Shown here piece by piece: positions 1 through 8,880 of a DNA stretch of 32,672 nucleotides. Numbering within the stretch: position 1 is the stretch's first letter; each line of letters opens with the position of its first letter. The translations under genes and the position numbers were made by a program. Origin of the DNA: an uncultured Fusobacterium sp. (GTDB lineage Bacteria; Fusobacteriota; Fusobacteriia; Fusobacteriales; Fusobacteriaceae); assembly GCA_900541465.1 (NCBI GenBank), contig UQJY01000015.1, positions 1 through 32,672 of the forward strand, read 5' to 3'. A model generated the notes under the pieces. That model did no database searches and was not told the origin of the DNA. It saw nothing but the letters and a program-made list of their open reading frames with translations.

Positions 1-27
1 TGAAACGAACAATATAAATAAAAAATA

Positions 28-53
28 TTTTCACGGTATAAAATTTTATTTTT
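28..53 (+). repeat. Left copy of a 26-bp inverted repeat shared with the right end
   Basis: These 26 bases, with core CACGGTATAAAATTTTAT, are the exact reverse complement of 32632-32657. Beyond the perfect part the outward flanks still resemble each other if one gap and two mismatches are allowed. The copy lies just past the 3' end of fbp, contains a 12-bp AT palindrome (ATAAAATTTTAT), and has no GC-rich hairpin, so it is not an obvious terminator. It may be a member of a dispersed intergenic repeat family. Confidence 0.7.
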
Positions 54-68
54 ACTAAATCTAAATTA

Positions 69-2015
69 TTAATGTTTTTCTTTAATAAATCCTTGTTTAT
101 AAGCATTTAATAAATCATACAAATCATCTATCTGTTCTTGAAGTTTTGTACCAATATCTGTATCCTTAACTCTTTTTCTCTGAAGAACTCTTTTTACAAT
201 TCTTGTTGATGAGTGGATATCCATACATTTTTCAATAGCACTTTTTACATCTTGGAACGGCTCATGTGAAACAAGTTTTAATCCGTAAGAGTTATATATC
301 AATGTATAACCTGCAAGCCCTGTTTCAGACTGGTATGCCTTTGAAAATCCTCCGTCAATAACAATAAGTTTGCCGTCAGCTTTTATAGGGCTTTCTCCTT
401 TTTTCTCCTTAACAGGAACATGACCGTTTACAATATGAGAAATTTCAGGATTAAGACCAAATTCCTTAAATATTTTATGAATAAAGTTTACATCTTCATA
501 AAAAGAATAATATGGGTTTTTAACTTCTTTGTGAAGTGTTTTATCATTTGTAAAATATCTTTCAAAAGTTTTCATTGCATCTTTTCCAAAAAGTGGTGAA
601 TATGGCCCGCACCATAGATACCACATATAATCAATGGCTCTTTCTTTTCTCTCTGGGTCTGTTTTGTTAAAATATCCTTCTCTGCACACTCTGTCCAGCT
701 CTTCAAGATATTTTTTTCCAGAAAGAGTTTTTCCACAGATATTTACTTTTACAAACTCTTGATTTTCATCAACTGGAATACACCCGTGGAAAAGAAGATT
801 TGAATTATATTTTAAAAACATACTTCCCTTTGCAAAAAGAAATTTAACATGCTTTTGAAGTTTTTCACTATGAACAAAACTTTTCTTAAGCTTGTGTATA
901 ATTTCTCTCTCTTCAGGAGTAAGCTCCAATGGATTTTTCGGGTCAACTGTAGGAAATTTTGTATCTGTAAGAGGATAATCAACTCCGTCTATATGAACAG
1001 TTCCCTTTTCAAAATCAATTTTATCCAGTAAAATTCTATGTTCCATATTAAAAATAGGATTTTTCTTTATTATTTCAGCTTCTATTTTAAATTGAATTAT
1101 AGTTATTGCCTTATGAATTTTACTCATAAGAGAATCATTCTTTTTGTTGCGGCTGTCTTTTGGAATAAACTGAGTGCAGTTATCATCAGCATAAGTGTCC
1201 ATAGCAAAAGTTGCAAGAGGAAGAAGATTTATTCCGTAAACATCTTCTAATATATCTGTGTTTGAATATCTGCTGCATATTCTTATTACATTTGCAATAG
1301 CTGCCTTATGTCCTGCTGCTGCATTCATCCATAAAATATCATGGTTTCCCCACTGAATATCAACATTGTGATAATTCATAAGTCTGTCCATAATTTTATG
1401 AGGAGCAGGTCCTCTGTCATAAATATCCCCCACAATATGAAGAACATCAATAGTAAGTCTTTGAATAAGTTCAGAAATTGCAATTATAAATTCCTTGGCT
1501 CTGTCAAGCTCTATAATTGTATTTATAATATTTCTCACATATTCTTTTTTATTGTATGAAAATTCTTTTTCATGAAGAAGTTCCTGAATAATATATGAGA
1601 AATCTTCAGGAAGAGCTTTTCTAATTTTTGAAGCTGTGTATTTTGAACTTACAACCTTGCACACCTGAACCAGACGAAGAATTGTAACTCTGTACCAGCT
1701 GTCCATGTCTGTTCCCATTTCCTGAATAAAATTTATTTTTTCTTCAGGATAATAAATAACTGTTGCAAGCTGTTTTTTAAATTTTTCTTCAAGGGTATCC
1801 CCAAAAATATCATCTATTTTATCTTTTATAACTCCAGAACCATTTCTAAGTACATGGTTAAAAGCCTGATATTCTCCATGTATATCTGTTAAAAAATGTT
1901 CTGTCCCTTTAGGCAGATTTAATATAGCTTTTAAGTTTATTATTTCAGTTGTTGTGCTTCCTATTGTTGGAAATGATTCTGATAAAAGTTTTAAAAACTT
2001 TAATTTGTCGTCCAT
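69..2015 (-). CDS. fbp: Class III fructose-1,6-bisphosphatase
   Basis: Hydrolyses fructose 1,6-bisphosphate to fructose 6-phosphate, the committed step of gluconeogenesis, in the cytosol. The 648-residue product has the length and motif order of the Firmicute-type (Bacillus Fbp) family rather than the class I enzyme. Metallophosphatase signatures are visible: DIHGEYQAF at about 44-52, GDIYDRGP near 196, WGNHD followed by AAAGHKAA near 221-238, and NGHVPV near 528. The ATG has a GGAGG ribosome binding site about seven bases upstream. It is transcribed alone on the minus strand, separated from the obgE-rny operon upstream by that operon's terminator. In this family activity is commonly modulated by PEP or AMP, which cannot be judged here. 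No anomalies were seen; the identification is secure. Confidence 0.95.
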   Translation of the reverse strand: MDDKLKFLKLLSESFPTIGSTTTEIINLKAILNLPKGTEHFLTDIHGEYQAFNHVLRNGSGVIKDKIDDIFGDTLEEKFKKQLATVIYYPEEKINFIQEMGTDMDSWYRVTILRLVQVCKVVSSKYTASKIRKALPEDFSYIIQELLHEKEFSYNKKEYVRNIINTIIELDRAKEFIIAISELIQRLTIDVLHIVGDIYDRGPAPHKIMDRLMNYHNVDIQWGNHDILWMNAAAGHKAAIANVIRICSRYSNTDILEDVYGINLLPLATFAMDTYADDNCTQFIPKDSRNKKNDSLMSKIHKAITIIQFKIEAEIIKKNPIFNMEHRILLDKIDFEKGTVHIDGVDYPLTDTKFPTVDPKNPLELTPEEREIIHKLKKSFVHSEKLQKHVKFLFAKGSMFLKYNSNLLFHGCIPVDENQEFVKVNICGKTLSGKKYLEELDRVCREGYFNKTDPERKERAIDYMWYLWCGPYSPLFGKDAMKTFERYFTNDKTLHKEVKNPYYSFYEDVNFIHKIFKEFGLNPEISHIVNGHVPVKEKKGESPIKADGKLIVIDGGFSKAYQSETGLAGYTLIYNSYGLKLVSHEPFQDVKSAIEKCMDIHSSTRIVKRVLQRKRVKDTDIGTKLQEQIDDLYDLLNAYKQGFIKEKH

Positions 2016-2057
2016 ACTTTTCCTCCATCACTTTTCATACTTTTTTAGTATTATTAA

Positions 2058-2066
2058 ATTATATCA
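2058..2066 (-). promoter_or_regulatory. Extended -10 promoter for fbp
   Basis: On the minus strand the sequence reads ATGATATAAT, an extended -10 element (TG-N-TATAAT) about 45 bases upstream of the fbp ATG. No convincing -35 is present, as is usual for extended -10 promoters. A small palindrome (TTCATT-AAA-AATGAA, 2120-2134) lies further upstream, but its role is unclear. Confidence 0.55.
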
Positions 2067-2200
2067 TATTAGTCAGAAAAGGCATAACTCTTTTTAAAAT
2101 AATAAAATAGAAATTTTAATTCATTAAAAATGAAAGATAATTAATTTTTAATGCAGTTTTTTTCAAAATATTGAAATTATTTTTTATTTTTTACAAACTA

Positions 2201-2226
2201 AAACGGCATGGAAATCCATGCCGTTT
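2201..2226 (-). terminator. Hairpin terminator after rny
   Basis: A perfect 11-bp stem (AAACGGCATGG with its complement) closes a four-base loop 25 bases past the rny stop. The following T-run on the minus strand is short and interrupted, so termination could be partial. It is the strongest hairpin between rny and fbp and marks the end of the obgE-rny operon. Confidence 0.75.
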
Positions 2227-2250
2227 ATATCTGTTTTCACAGTTTATTTT

Positions 2251-3816
2251 CTATTTTGCATATTCAGTAGCTCTTGTTTCTCTTAAAATTGTAACTTTTA
2301 TCTGTCCAGGATACTGCATTGTTTCCTCAATTTTCTTAGCTACTTCTCTTGCCATTACAGCTGCTTCGTCATCACTTACAACATCAGGATTTATTATAAT
2401 TCTGATTTCTCTTCCTGCTTGAATTGCATAAGATGATTCAACACCTTTAAATGATTTTGCAATCTCTTCAAGAGATGCAAGTCTCTTTAAGTATGATGAA
2501 AGTGTTTCCATTCTTGCTCCAGGTCTTGATGCAGAAACAGCATCTGCAGCCTGTACAAGAATTGATTCAACAGTAGAATATTCCACTTCATTATGGTGAG
2601 CCATAACAGCATTTATAACATCTTCATGTTCTCCGAATTTCTTTAAGAATTCTCCACCGATAAGAGCATGTGAAGATTCAATTTCATGGTCTAAGACTTT
2701 ACCAATATCGTGTAAAAGTCCTCCTCTTTTTGCAAGTTCTGCATCTGCTCCAAGTTCTGCAGCAAGATTAGCAGCAAGTCTTGCAACTTCTATTGAGTGA
2801 ACTAAAACGTTTTGACCATAACTTGTTCTGTATTTAAGTCTTCCAAGTGTTTTTACTATTTCAGGGTGCATTCCTTGAATTCCAACTTCTATTAAAGCCT
2901 GTTCTCCGGCTTCAAGTATATCTTTTTCTATTTCTTTTCTTGATTTATTTACAAGTTCTTCTATTTTTCCCGGATGAATTCTTCCATCAGAAATTAATTT
3001 TTCAATGGCTCTTCTTGCCACTTCTCTTTTTACTCCATCGTAGCTTGATAAAACTACTGCTTCTGGAGTATCGTCAATTATAATATCTACACCAGTAAGA
3101 GATTCTATTGTTCTTATGTTTCTTCCCTCTCTACCGATTATTCTTCCTTTCATCTCATCATTAGGAAGATTTACAACTGAAACTGTTGAATCAACTACAT
3201 ATTCTGATGCAGCTTTTCCAATTACAGTTGAAAGTATTCTTTTTGAAATATCTTCTTTTGTTTCTTTTAATTTTGCTTCAAATTCTCTTATTGCAACAGC
3301 TGTTTCATGTGTTAAGCTGTCTCTTAATTTTGAAATAAGCATTTCTTTTGCTTCTGATTTTGAAAGTTCTGATATTCTTTCAAGTTCAACTTCCTGCTTT
3401 TCTATAAGAGCTTGAACTTCTTCATTTTTCTTTTCAAGTTCTCCTCTTGTTTTTTCAAGTTCAATAGATTTAGCTTCTATTTTTTCAAGTTTGTTGTCAA
3501 CACTTTCTTCTTTTCTTGTAAGCCTAAGTTCTTTTTGAAGAACTTCATTTTTAGCTATTTTTATTTCTTTTTCTGCTTCTTCTTTCATTTGATATACAGT
3601 TTCTTTTGCCTTAAGCTCTATATCTTTTTTTAGTATTAATGCTTCAGATTCAGCATTTTTTATAATTTCTTTTGCTTTTATTTTAGCCTTAAGTTTTTCA
3701 TCTTCTGTATCTCTTAATTCCTGTATTTTTTTATCTATAACAGATTTCTTGTACAGCATGGCAAACACTATACATAATCCGATTACTGCAAGTCCTATTC
3801 CTAATATATAACTCAT
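2251..3816 (-). CDS. rny: Ribonuclease Y
   Basis: Membrane-anchored endoribonuclease that starts decay and processing of many mRNAs in bacteria lacking RNase E. The 521-residue product matches the usual length of about 520. Residues 3-23 form one transmembrane helix; about 30-200 is a long Lys/Glu-rich coiled coil; the KH RNA-binding domain contains GRIIGREGRNIR near 220; and the HD metal-dependent nuclease domain contains LLHDIGK near 363 and later AHHNE. The ATG follows AAGGAC at usual spacing. It is the last gene of a run with obgE, miaA, a lipoprotein and the rsbW/rsbV-like pair, 17 bases after the rsbV-like gene. The hairpin at 2201-2226 follows it. No missing residues were noticed. Confidence 0.96.
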   Translation of the reverse strand: MSYILGIGLAVIGLCIVFAMLYKKSVIDKKIQELRDTEDEKLKAKIKAKEIIKNAESEALILKKDIELKAKETVYQMKEEAEKEIKIAKNEVLQKELRLTRKEESVDNKLEKIEAKSIELEKTRGELEKKNEEVQALIEKQEVELERISELSKSEAKEMLISKLRDSLTHETAVAIREFEAKLKETKEDISKRILSTVIGKAASEYVVDSTVSVVNLPNDEMKGRIIGREGRNIRTIESLTGVDIIIDDTPEAVVLSSYDGVKREVARRAIEKLISDGRIHPGKIEELVNKSRKEIEKDILEAGEQALIEVGIQGMHPEIVKTLGRLKYRTSYGQNVLVHSIEVARLAANLAAELGADAELAKRGGLLHDIGKVLDHEIESSHALIGGEFLKKFGEHEDVINAVMAHHNEVEYSTVESILVQAADAVSASRPGARMETLSSYLKRLASLEEIAKSFKGVESSYAIQAGREIRIIINPDVVSDDEAAVMAREVAKKIEETMQYPGQIKVTILRETRATEYAK

Positions 3817-3833
3817 AATTTTCCGTCCTTATT

Positions 3834-4187
3834 TTATTTTTTATTGTAGCTTTCAACAGCTTCTTCTTCACTCTCATATATTTCAAATATTTCATCAAGA
3901 CCTATCATTTCAAAAATTCCTTTAATGTGGTCATTTAATTTAACAAGTTTTATATCTCCGTCCATGTCTTTTACAAGTTTTAATTTTCCTCTTAAAATTC
4001 CCATAGCAAGACTGTTTATGTGAACAAGATTTTCAAAATCTATAATAAAATATTTTGTTCCATTTTCCATTTCTTTTGTGATTTTATCTTTTAGTCTTGG
4101 AGCAACTAAAGCGTCTAATTCTCCTTCAACTTTCATTATAACTATTTCACCATTTCTTGTTTCTATTATATCAAAATTTGTATCCAT
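3834..4187 (-). CDS. STAS-domain anti-sigma factor antagonist (RsbV/SpoIIAA-like)
   Basis: A single STAS domain of 117 residues. In the partner-switching family such proteins, when unphosphorylated, bind a serine kinase of the RsbW/SpoIIAB type and release its target; phosphorylation on a conserved serine blocks binding. The usual DSSG phosphoacceptor loop is here N58-S59-L60-A61 (within VHINSLAMG). The serine expected to be phosphorylated is kept, but the preceding Asp and the second Ser are changed. The gene starts six bases after the kinase stop, with its AAGGAGG ribosome binding site inside the last kinase codons, so the two are translationally coupled. No sigma factor is adjacent, and the final target is unknown. 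The family call is secure; the biological role is inferred. Confidence 0.88.
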   Translation of the reverse strand: MDTNFDIIETRNGEIVIMKVEGELDALVAPRLKDKITKEMENGTKYFIIDFENLVHINSLAMGILRGKLKLVKDMDGDIKLVKLNDHIKGIFEMIGLDEIFEIYESEEEAVESYNKK

Positions 4188-4193
4188 AACTTT

Positions 4194-4589
4194 TTAACAA
4201 ACCTCCTTAATTTTTTTCTCCACTTTAAATTTTGTCCCGTTTACTTTTTTTTCAATTTTGAAGCTGTCTGACATACTTCGTGCAATACGAAGCCCCATTC
4301 CTCCCTCTTCTTTACTCATTTTACTTTCATCAAATCCGACACCGTTATCTTCAACCACAAGTTTTATAATGCTCCCCTCTTTTTCTATGGTAATTATAAG
4401 TTCTCCCGGCTGATACTGGTAGCCATGCTCCACAACATTAGTTGCCAGTTCATCTGTAATGGTTAAAATTTCCATTATATTACGTTCTTCGACCTTATGA
4501 AGAGTCAAATAAGTTCTGATTAATGTCCTGATAACAGAAAGATTTTCCAAAGCTGAAGAAAGGAGAATTTTTATTTCATTTTTATTCAA
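4194..4589 (-). CDS. Anti-sigma-factor-type serine kinase (RsbW/SpoIIAB-like ATPase)
   Basis: A 131-residue GHKL/HATPase_c_2 protein. The ATP site is intact: the N box has E47 and N51 in DELATNVVEHGY, the G1 box is DNGVGFD (81-87), and the G2 box is GGMGLRIARS (96-105). Proteins of this family phosphorylate their STAS partner and sequester a sigma factor or other target; the next gene encodes that partner. The start is TTG, chosen because AAGGTGAT lies just upstream at good spacing. That ribosome binding site is built from the last codons of the upstream lipoprotein gene (stop TGA at 4594-4596), again implying translational coupling. Without a neighbouring sigma factor gene it could regulate something other than transcription. 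Confidence 0.88.
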   Translation of the reverse strand: MNKNEIKILLSSALENLSVIRTLIRTYLTLHKVEERNIMEILTITDELATNVVEHGYQYQPGELIITIEKEGSIIKLVVEDNGVGFDESKMSKEEGGMGLRIARSMSDSFKIEKKVNGTKFKVEKKIKEVC

Positions 4590-4593
4590 AATA

Positions 4594-5103
4594 TCACCTT
4601 CCGTCTTTAATTTCTATTATACTCCATTTTTTATTACTCAACTTATAATAAAACTGAAAATATTCAACCTGATCTCTGAAAATAACAGCTGCTGTATTTG
4701 AAGCAGTATTCTTATAAAGTTTCGGCTTTGAAATCATTATTTCAAACTCTGAAAAATCAATTTTCTTTATTTCTGAAATAATTTTTCTGTTTGCAAAACT
4801 GTCATTAAAATACATTTCCAAATTTGTAAAATTATTGCTTTTTAAATCAAATTTCAACTTTTCAATCATTTTTTCCAAATTTGATTTTTCTTTTATTTTC
4901 TCCTGCAATAAAATTTTATATTTTTCTGTAATTTTCATTTCTACAGGGTTTGATTCACTTTCAAGAAGTGAATTCAATTTATCTAATTCCCAGTTATTTA
5001 AAAGTATTTCATATTTTTTTTCTGCATTTTTTTCATTGCTTTTTAAATTTGAGCATGAAACAAATAACAGTAAAGTCAGCAGAATTATTATTTTATTTTT
5101 CAT
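4594..5103 (-). CDS. Small lipoprotein of unknown function
   Basis: The reading frame is open from 5157, but the best start is the ATG at 5103. It has AGGAG at ideal spacing and yields a textbook lipoprotein signal: MKNK, a hydrophobic stretch, then a lipobox LFVSC with Cys17 as the lipidated residue. The mature part (about 150 residues) is Lys/Glu/Asn-rich with predicted helices at about 40-95 and a C-terminal half of alternating hydrophobic residues ending in WSIIEIKDGR, reminiscent of NTF2-like or DUF4878-type folds; no family is claimed. It sits between miaA and the rsbW-like kinase, with a four-base gap to the kinase start. That placement allows, but does not prove, an envelope input to the partner-switching pair. 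Confidence 0.8.
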   Translation of the reverse strand: MKNKIIILLTLLLFVSCSNLKSNEKNAEKKYEILLNNWELDKLNSLLESESNPVEMKITEKYKILLQEKIKEKSNLEKMIEKLKFDLKSNNFTNLEMYFNDSFANRKIISEIKKIDFSEFEIMISKPKLYKNTASNTAAVIFRDQVEYFQFYYKLSNKKWSIIEIKDGR

Positions 5104-5153
5104 AAATTCTCCTACAAACCTTTGATTTATGATACCATAAGAATTGCTTTTTA

Positions 5154-6077
5154 TCAAGTTAATTCTTGGTGGTCCATGGCTTTATACTGCTCTATTATTG
5201 TTTTTAATATTTCATTTTCTGATTGCTTTTCCAAATCAAACCATAAATATCCGCTGTCATTGTTAAACCAAGTCATCTGTCTTTTTGCATAGTGTCTTGA
5301 ATCACGTTTTATAAATTCAACAGCAGTTTCTAAAGAAATTTTTCCTTCAAGATAATCTATAAGCTGTGTATAACCTATTATATTTATTTTTTTTAAAATT
5401 TCTCCACCATATTTTTTATAAAGAGCTGTAACTTCGTCAAGAAGCCCTTCGTTCATCATTATATCAACTCTTTTATCTATCCTTTTATAAAGAATTTCTC
5501 TGTCTCTTGTAAGGCAGACTTTTAAAAAATCATAATTATTATTTTTTACATTTTCTTTTGAAAGAACAGAAAACTTTTTCCCTGTCATAAGGCAAACTTC
5601 AACAGCTCTTTCCACTCTCTTTTTATTATTTTTGTGAATTTTTTCTGCTGCTTCCGGGTCTAACTCTAAAAGTTTTTCATAAAGTTCGTCCACAGAAAGA
5701 GCCATAAGCTCATCACGAAGTTTTGAATCGTTTTCTGGAAGAGAGGAAAGCCCGTTCACAACAGAATTTATATAAAGTCCTGTTCCTCCTGTAAGAATAA
5801 CTGCTCTTCCCTCTTTTTCTTTCTGAGCTAAAATTTTATCAACAGCTCTCTGATATTCTCCCACACTGTATTTTTCTCTCGGCTCTAAAACATCAAGCAT
5901 ATAATGTTTTATACCATTCATTTCACTTTCTTTTATCTTTGCTGTTCCTATATTCATCTCTTTATATACTTGAGCAGAATCACAGGAAATTATATCAGCA
6001 TCTAAAATCTTTGCAAGTTTAAGAGACAAGTCAGTTTTTCCTACACCAGTAGGACCTGCAAGAACTATTCCTTTCAT
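5154..6077 (-). CDS. miaA: tRNA dimethylallyltransferase
   Basis: Transfers a dimethylallyl group to N6 of A37 in tRNAs reading codons that begin with U. The P-loop GPTGVGKT is at residues 8-15, followed by the family motifs ISCDSAQVY, IGTAK, HYMLDV and GGTGLYINS, and RQMTWF near the C terminus. Length is 307 residues, normal for the family. A GTG at 6086 would add three residues. The ATG at 6077 is preferred because AGGTGAG lies eight bases upstream and the start then falls 12 bases after the obgE stop. It is the second gene of the obgE-rny operon. The identification is secure. Confidence 0.95.
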   Translation of the reverse strand: MKGIVLAGPTGVGKTDLSLKLAKILDADIISCDSAQVYKEMNIGTAKIKESEMNGIKHYMLDVLEPREKYSVGEYQRAVDKILAQKEKEGRAVILTGGTGLYINSVVNGLSSLPENDSKLRDELMALSVDELYEKLLELDPEAAEKIHKNNKKRVERAVEVCLMTGKKFSVLSKENVKNNNYDFLKVCLTRDREILYKRIDKRVDIMMNEGLLDEVTALYKKYGGEILKKINIIGYTQLIDYLEGKISLETAVEFIKRDSRHYAKRQMTWFNNDSGYLWFDLEKQSENEILKTIIEQYKAMDHQELT

Positions 6078-6089
6078 AAAACTCACCTG

Positions 6090-7394
<1,305 letters not shown>

Positions 7395-7422
7395 CTAATT
7401 TTTTTATATTTATATATGAATT

Positions 7423-7450
7423 GGCAAAATTGCCTCATAATATTATATCA
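7423..7450 (-). promoter_or_regulatory. obgE operon promoter with 12-bp palindrome at the start site
   Basis: On the minus strand ATGATATAAT (7450-7442 for the extended -10) lies about 65 bases before the obgE ATG. The expected transcription start falls at about 7435, immediately next to a perfect palindrome GGCAAAATTGCC (7423-7434). That position suits a repressor operator or a short 5' stem protecting the transcript. The promoter call is from pattern only. Confidence 0.55.
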
Positions 7451-7479
7451 TTTTTTATTATTTATAGATATTATTTTTT

Positions 7480-7513
7480 AAATAATTAAAAAAGGGCAGC
7501 TTTTACACTGCCC
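7480..7513 (-). terminator. Rho-independent terminator of hpf
   Basis: On the minus strand GGGCAG, an eight-base loop and CTGCCC are followed directly by six Ts, starting 12 bases past the hpf stop. It separates hpf from the obgE operon promoter. Confidence 0.9.
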
Positions 7514-7524
7514 ATAAAATTTTT

Positions 7525-8073
7525 TTATTTTTCTAAAGTTGGTTCAATGTGTCCGTAGTTTCCGTTTCTTTTCTTGTAAACTACGTTCATTTCTTCTGTG
7601 TCACAGTTAAAGAATACATAGAAGTCTTTTCCCATTGCTTCCATTTGAAGAATAGCTTCTTCAAGATTCATTGGTTTAGCTTCAAGGGCAACTTGTACAA
7701 CTTTTTTAGTTGCTTCAGCTGATACTGTGTTAGTAACAGGGTCAAATTTAAAAGTTCTGTGAGATACAACATCTTTGTTGTCTCTTAATTTCTCTTTGTA
7801 TTTTTTAATTTGTCCTTCAAGAACACTTGAAACTTTATCTAATGCTACATATAAATCATTTTCAGTAGAAACTGCTTTTAATATATTTCCATTAGCATTT
7901 GCTATTACTTCCGCTGTATGAGATGGTCCTTTCTTTAATTTAACTGCTGATAAAGTTACTGTTATGTCTCCAAGATTGTCGAAATATTTTTCTAATTTCT
8001 CCATTCTTTTAACAGCATAATCGTTTATTGGGTCTGTTATTACTAAGTGTCTTCCTAATACTGTAATTTTCAT
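7525..8073 (-). CDS. hpf: Long-form ribosome hibernation promoting factor
   Basis: Binds the 30S subunit and drives formation of inactive 100S ribosome dimers in stationary phase. The 182-residue protein has the N-terminal S30AE/YfiA domain (about 1-100, starting MKITVLGRHLVIT) and the C-terminal dimerisation domain (about 125-182) with the family signature EEAILQMEAMGKDFYVFFN, then NVVYKKRNGNYGHIEP. This is the long type that dimerises ribosomes without a separate RMF. AAGGAG precedes the ATG. It is a single-gene unit bounded by its own terminator. No clear promoter was recognised in 8074-8196, although TATATA at about 8125-8135 on the minus strand is a candidate -10. Confidence 0.96.
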   Translation of the reverse strand: MKITVLGRHLVITDPINDYAVKRMEKLEKYFDNLGDITVTLSAVKLKKGPSHTAEVIANANGNILKAVSTENDLYVALDKVSSVLEGQIKKYKEKLRDNKDVVSHRTFKFDPVTNTVSAEATKKVVQVALEAKPMNLEEAILQMEAMGKDFYVFFNCDTEEMNVVYKKRNGNYGHIEPTLEK

Positions 8074-8196
8074 AAAACATCACTCCTTGCTTACTGTCAG
8101 TTAAACCTGAAAGTATTTCTTGTGTTACTTATATATTCGCCGCCTGTTTAAAATTTCCTTTTTTTTGTAAAAAAAATTTTCGTCAATTAGTATATA

Positions 8197-8880
8197 TTAT
8201 TCTTCTGATACCAACTTTCCGCCTCTTAAATAATATTTTTTATCAGTAATATTTGAAAGTTCTCTCGAATGGGTAACAACTATTATCGTCTGTTTCTTTT
8301 CGACATTTATTCTTTTAAAAAGATTATGAATATTGTTGCTTGTTTCTTCATCAAGATTTCCTGTAGGCTCATCTGCAAGAAGAATTTCAGGGTCGTTTAT
8401 CAAAGCCCTTGATATTGCAGCTCTCTGCTTTTCCCCGCCAGAAAGTTCACTTGGCTTATGATGAAGTCTTTCACCTAATCCCACTTCCTCTAATAATTTT
8501 TTTGCTTTTTCTTCAGCTTTCTTTTTATCTTCCCCTTTTAAAAGTGCCGGAAGCATTACATTTTCAAGAGCTGTAAATTCTGGAAGAAGATAATGAAACT
8601 GAAAAACAAATCCAATCTTTTTATTTTTTATCTCATCAATATCTTTTTCGTTTCCTCTGTCAATTTTCTTTTCTTCAATAAAAATTTCCCCATTATCTAT
8701 TGAATCAAGCATACCGATAACGTTTAGAAGAGTTGATTTTCCAGAACCCGATTTTCCTAAAATTGAAATAAATTCACCCTCAGAAACTTTCAAATCCAAA
8801 TCTTTTAAAATATGAATGTTTTCTGTTTTACCTTTATAAATTTTATTTATTTTTCTAAGTTCCAAAGCTGTTTTATTCAT
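8197..8880 (-). CDS. lolD: LolD-like lipoprotein-export ABC ATPase
   Basis: ATPase of a MacB/LolD-class ABC system, 227 residues. Walker A is GKSGSGKST (42-50), the ABC signature LSGGEKQR starts at 146, and Walker B is ILLADEP (166-172) followed by TGNLDEET, typical of the LolD/FtsE/MacB group. It overlaps the upstream permease gene by eight bases, so the two are co-translated and probably form one transporter. In diderm bacteria this pair extracts lipoproteins from the inner membrane for transfer to LolA. The nearby predicted lipoproteins fit that setting but do not prove it. A MacB-type efflux role cannot be excluded. Confidence 0.82.
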   Translation of the reverse strand: MNKTALELRKINKIYKGKTENIHILKDLDLKVSEGEFISILGKSGSGKSTLLNVIGMLDSIDNGEIFIEEKKIDRGNEKDIDEIKNKKIGFVFQFHYLLPEFTALENVMLPALLKGEDKKKAEEKAKKLLEEVGLGERLHHKPSELSGGEKQRAAISRALINDPEILLADEPTGNLDEETSNNIHNLFKRINVEKKQTIIVVTHSRELSNITDKKYYLRGGKLVSEE

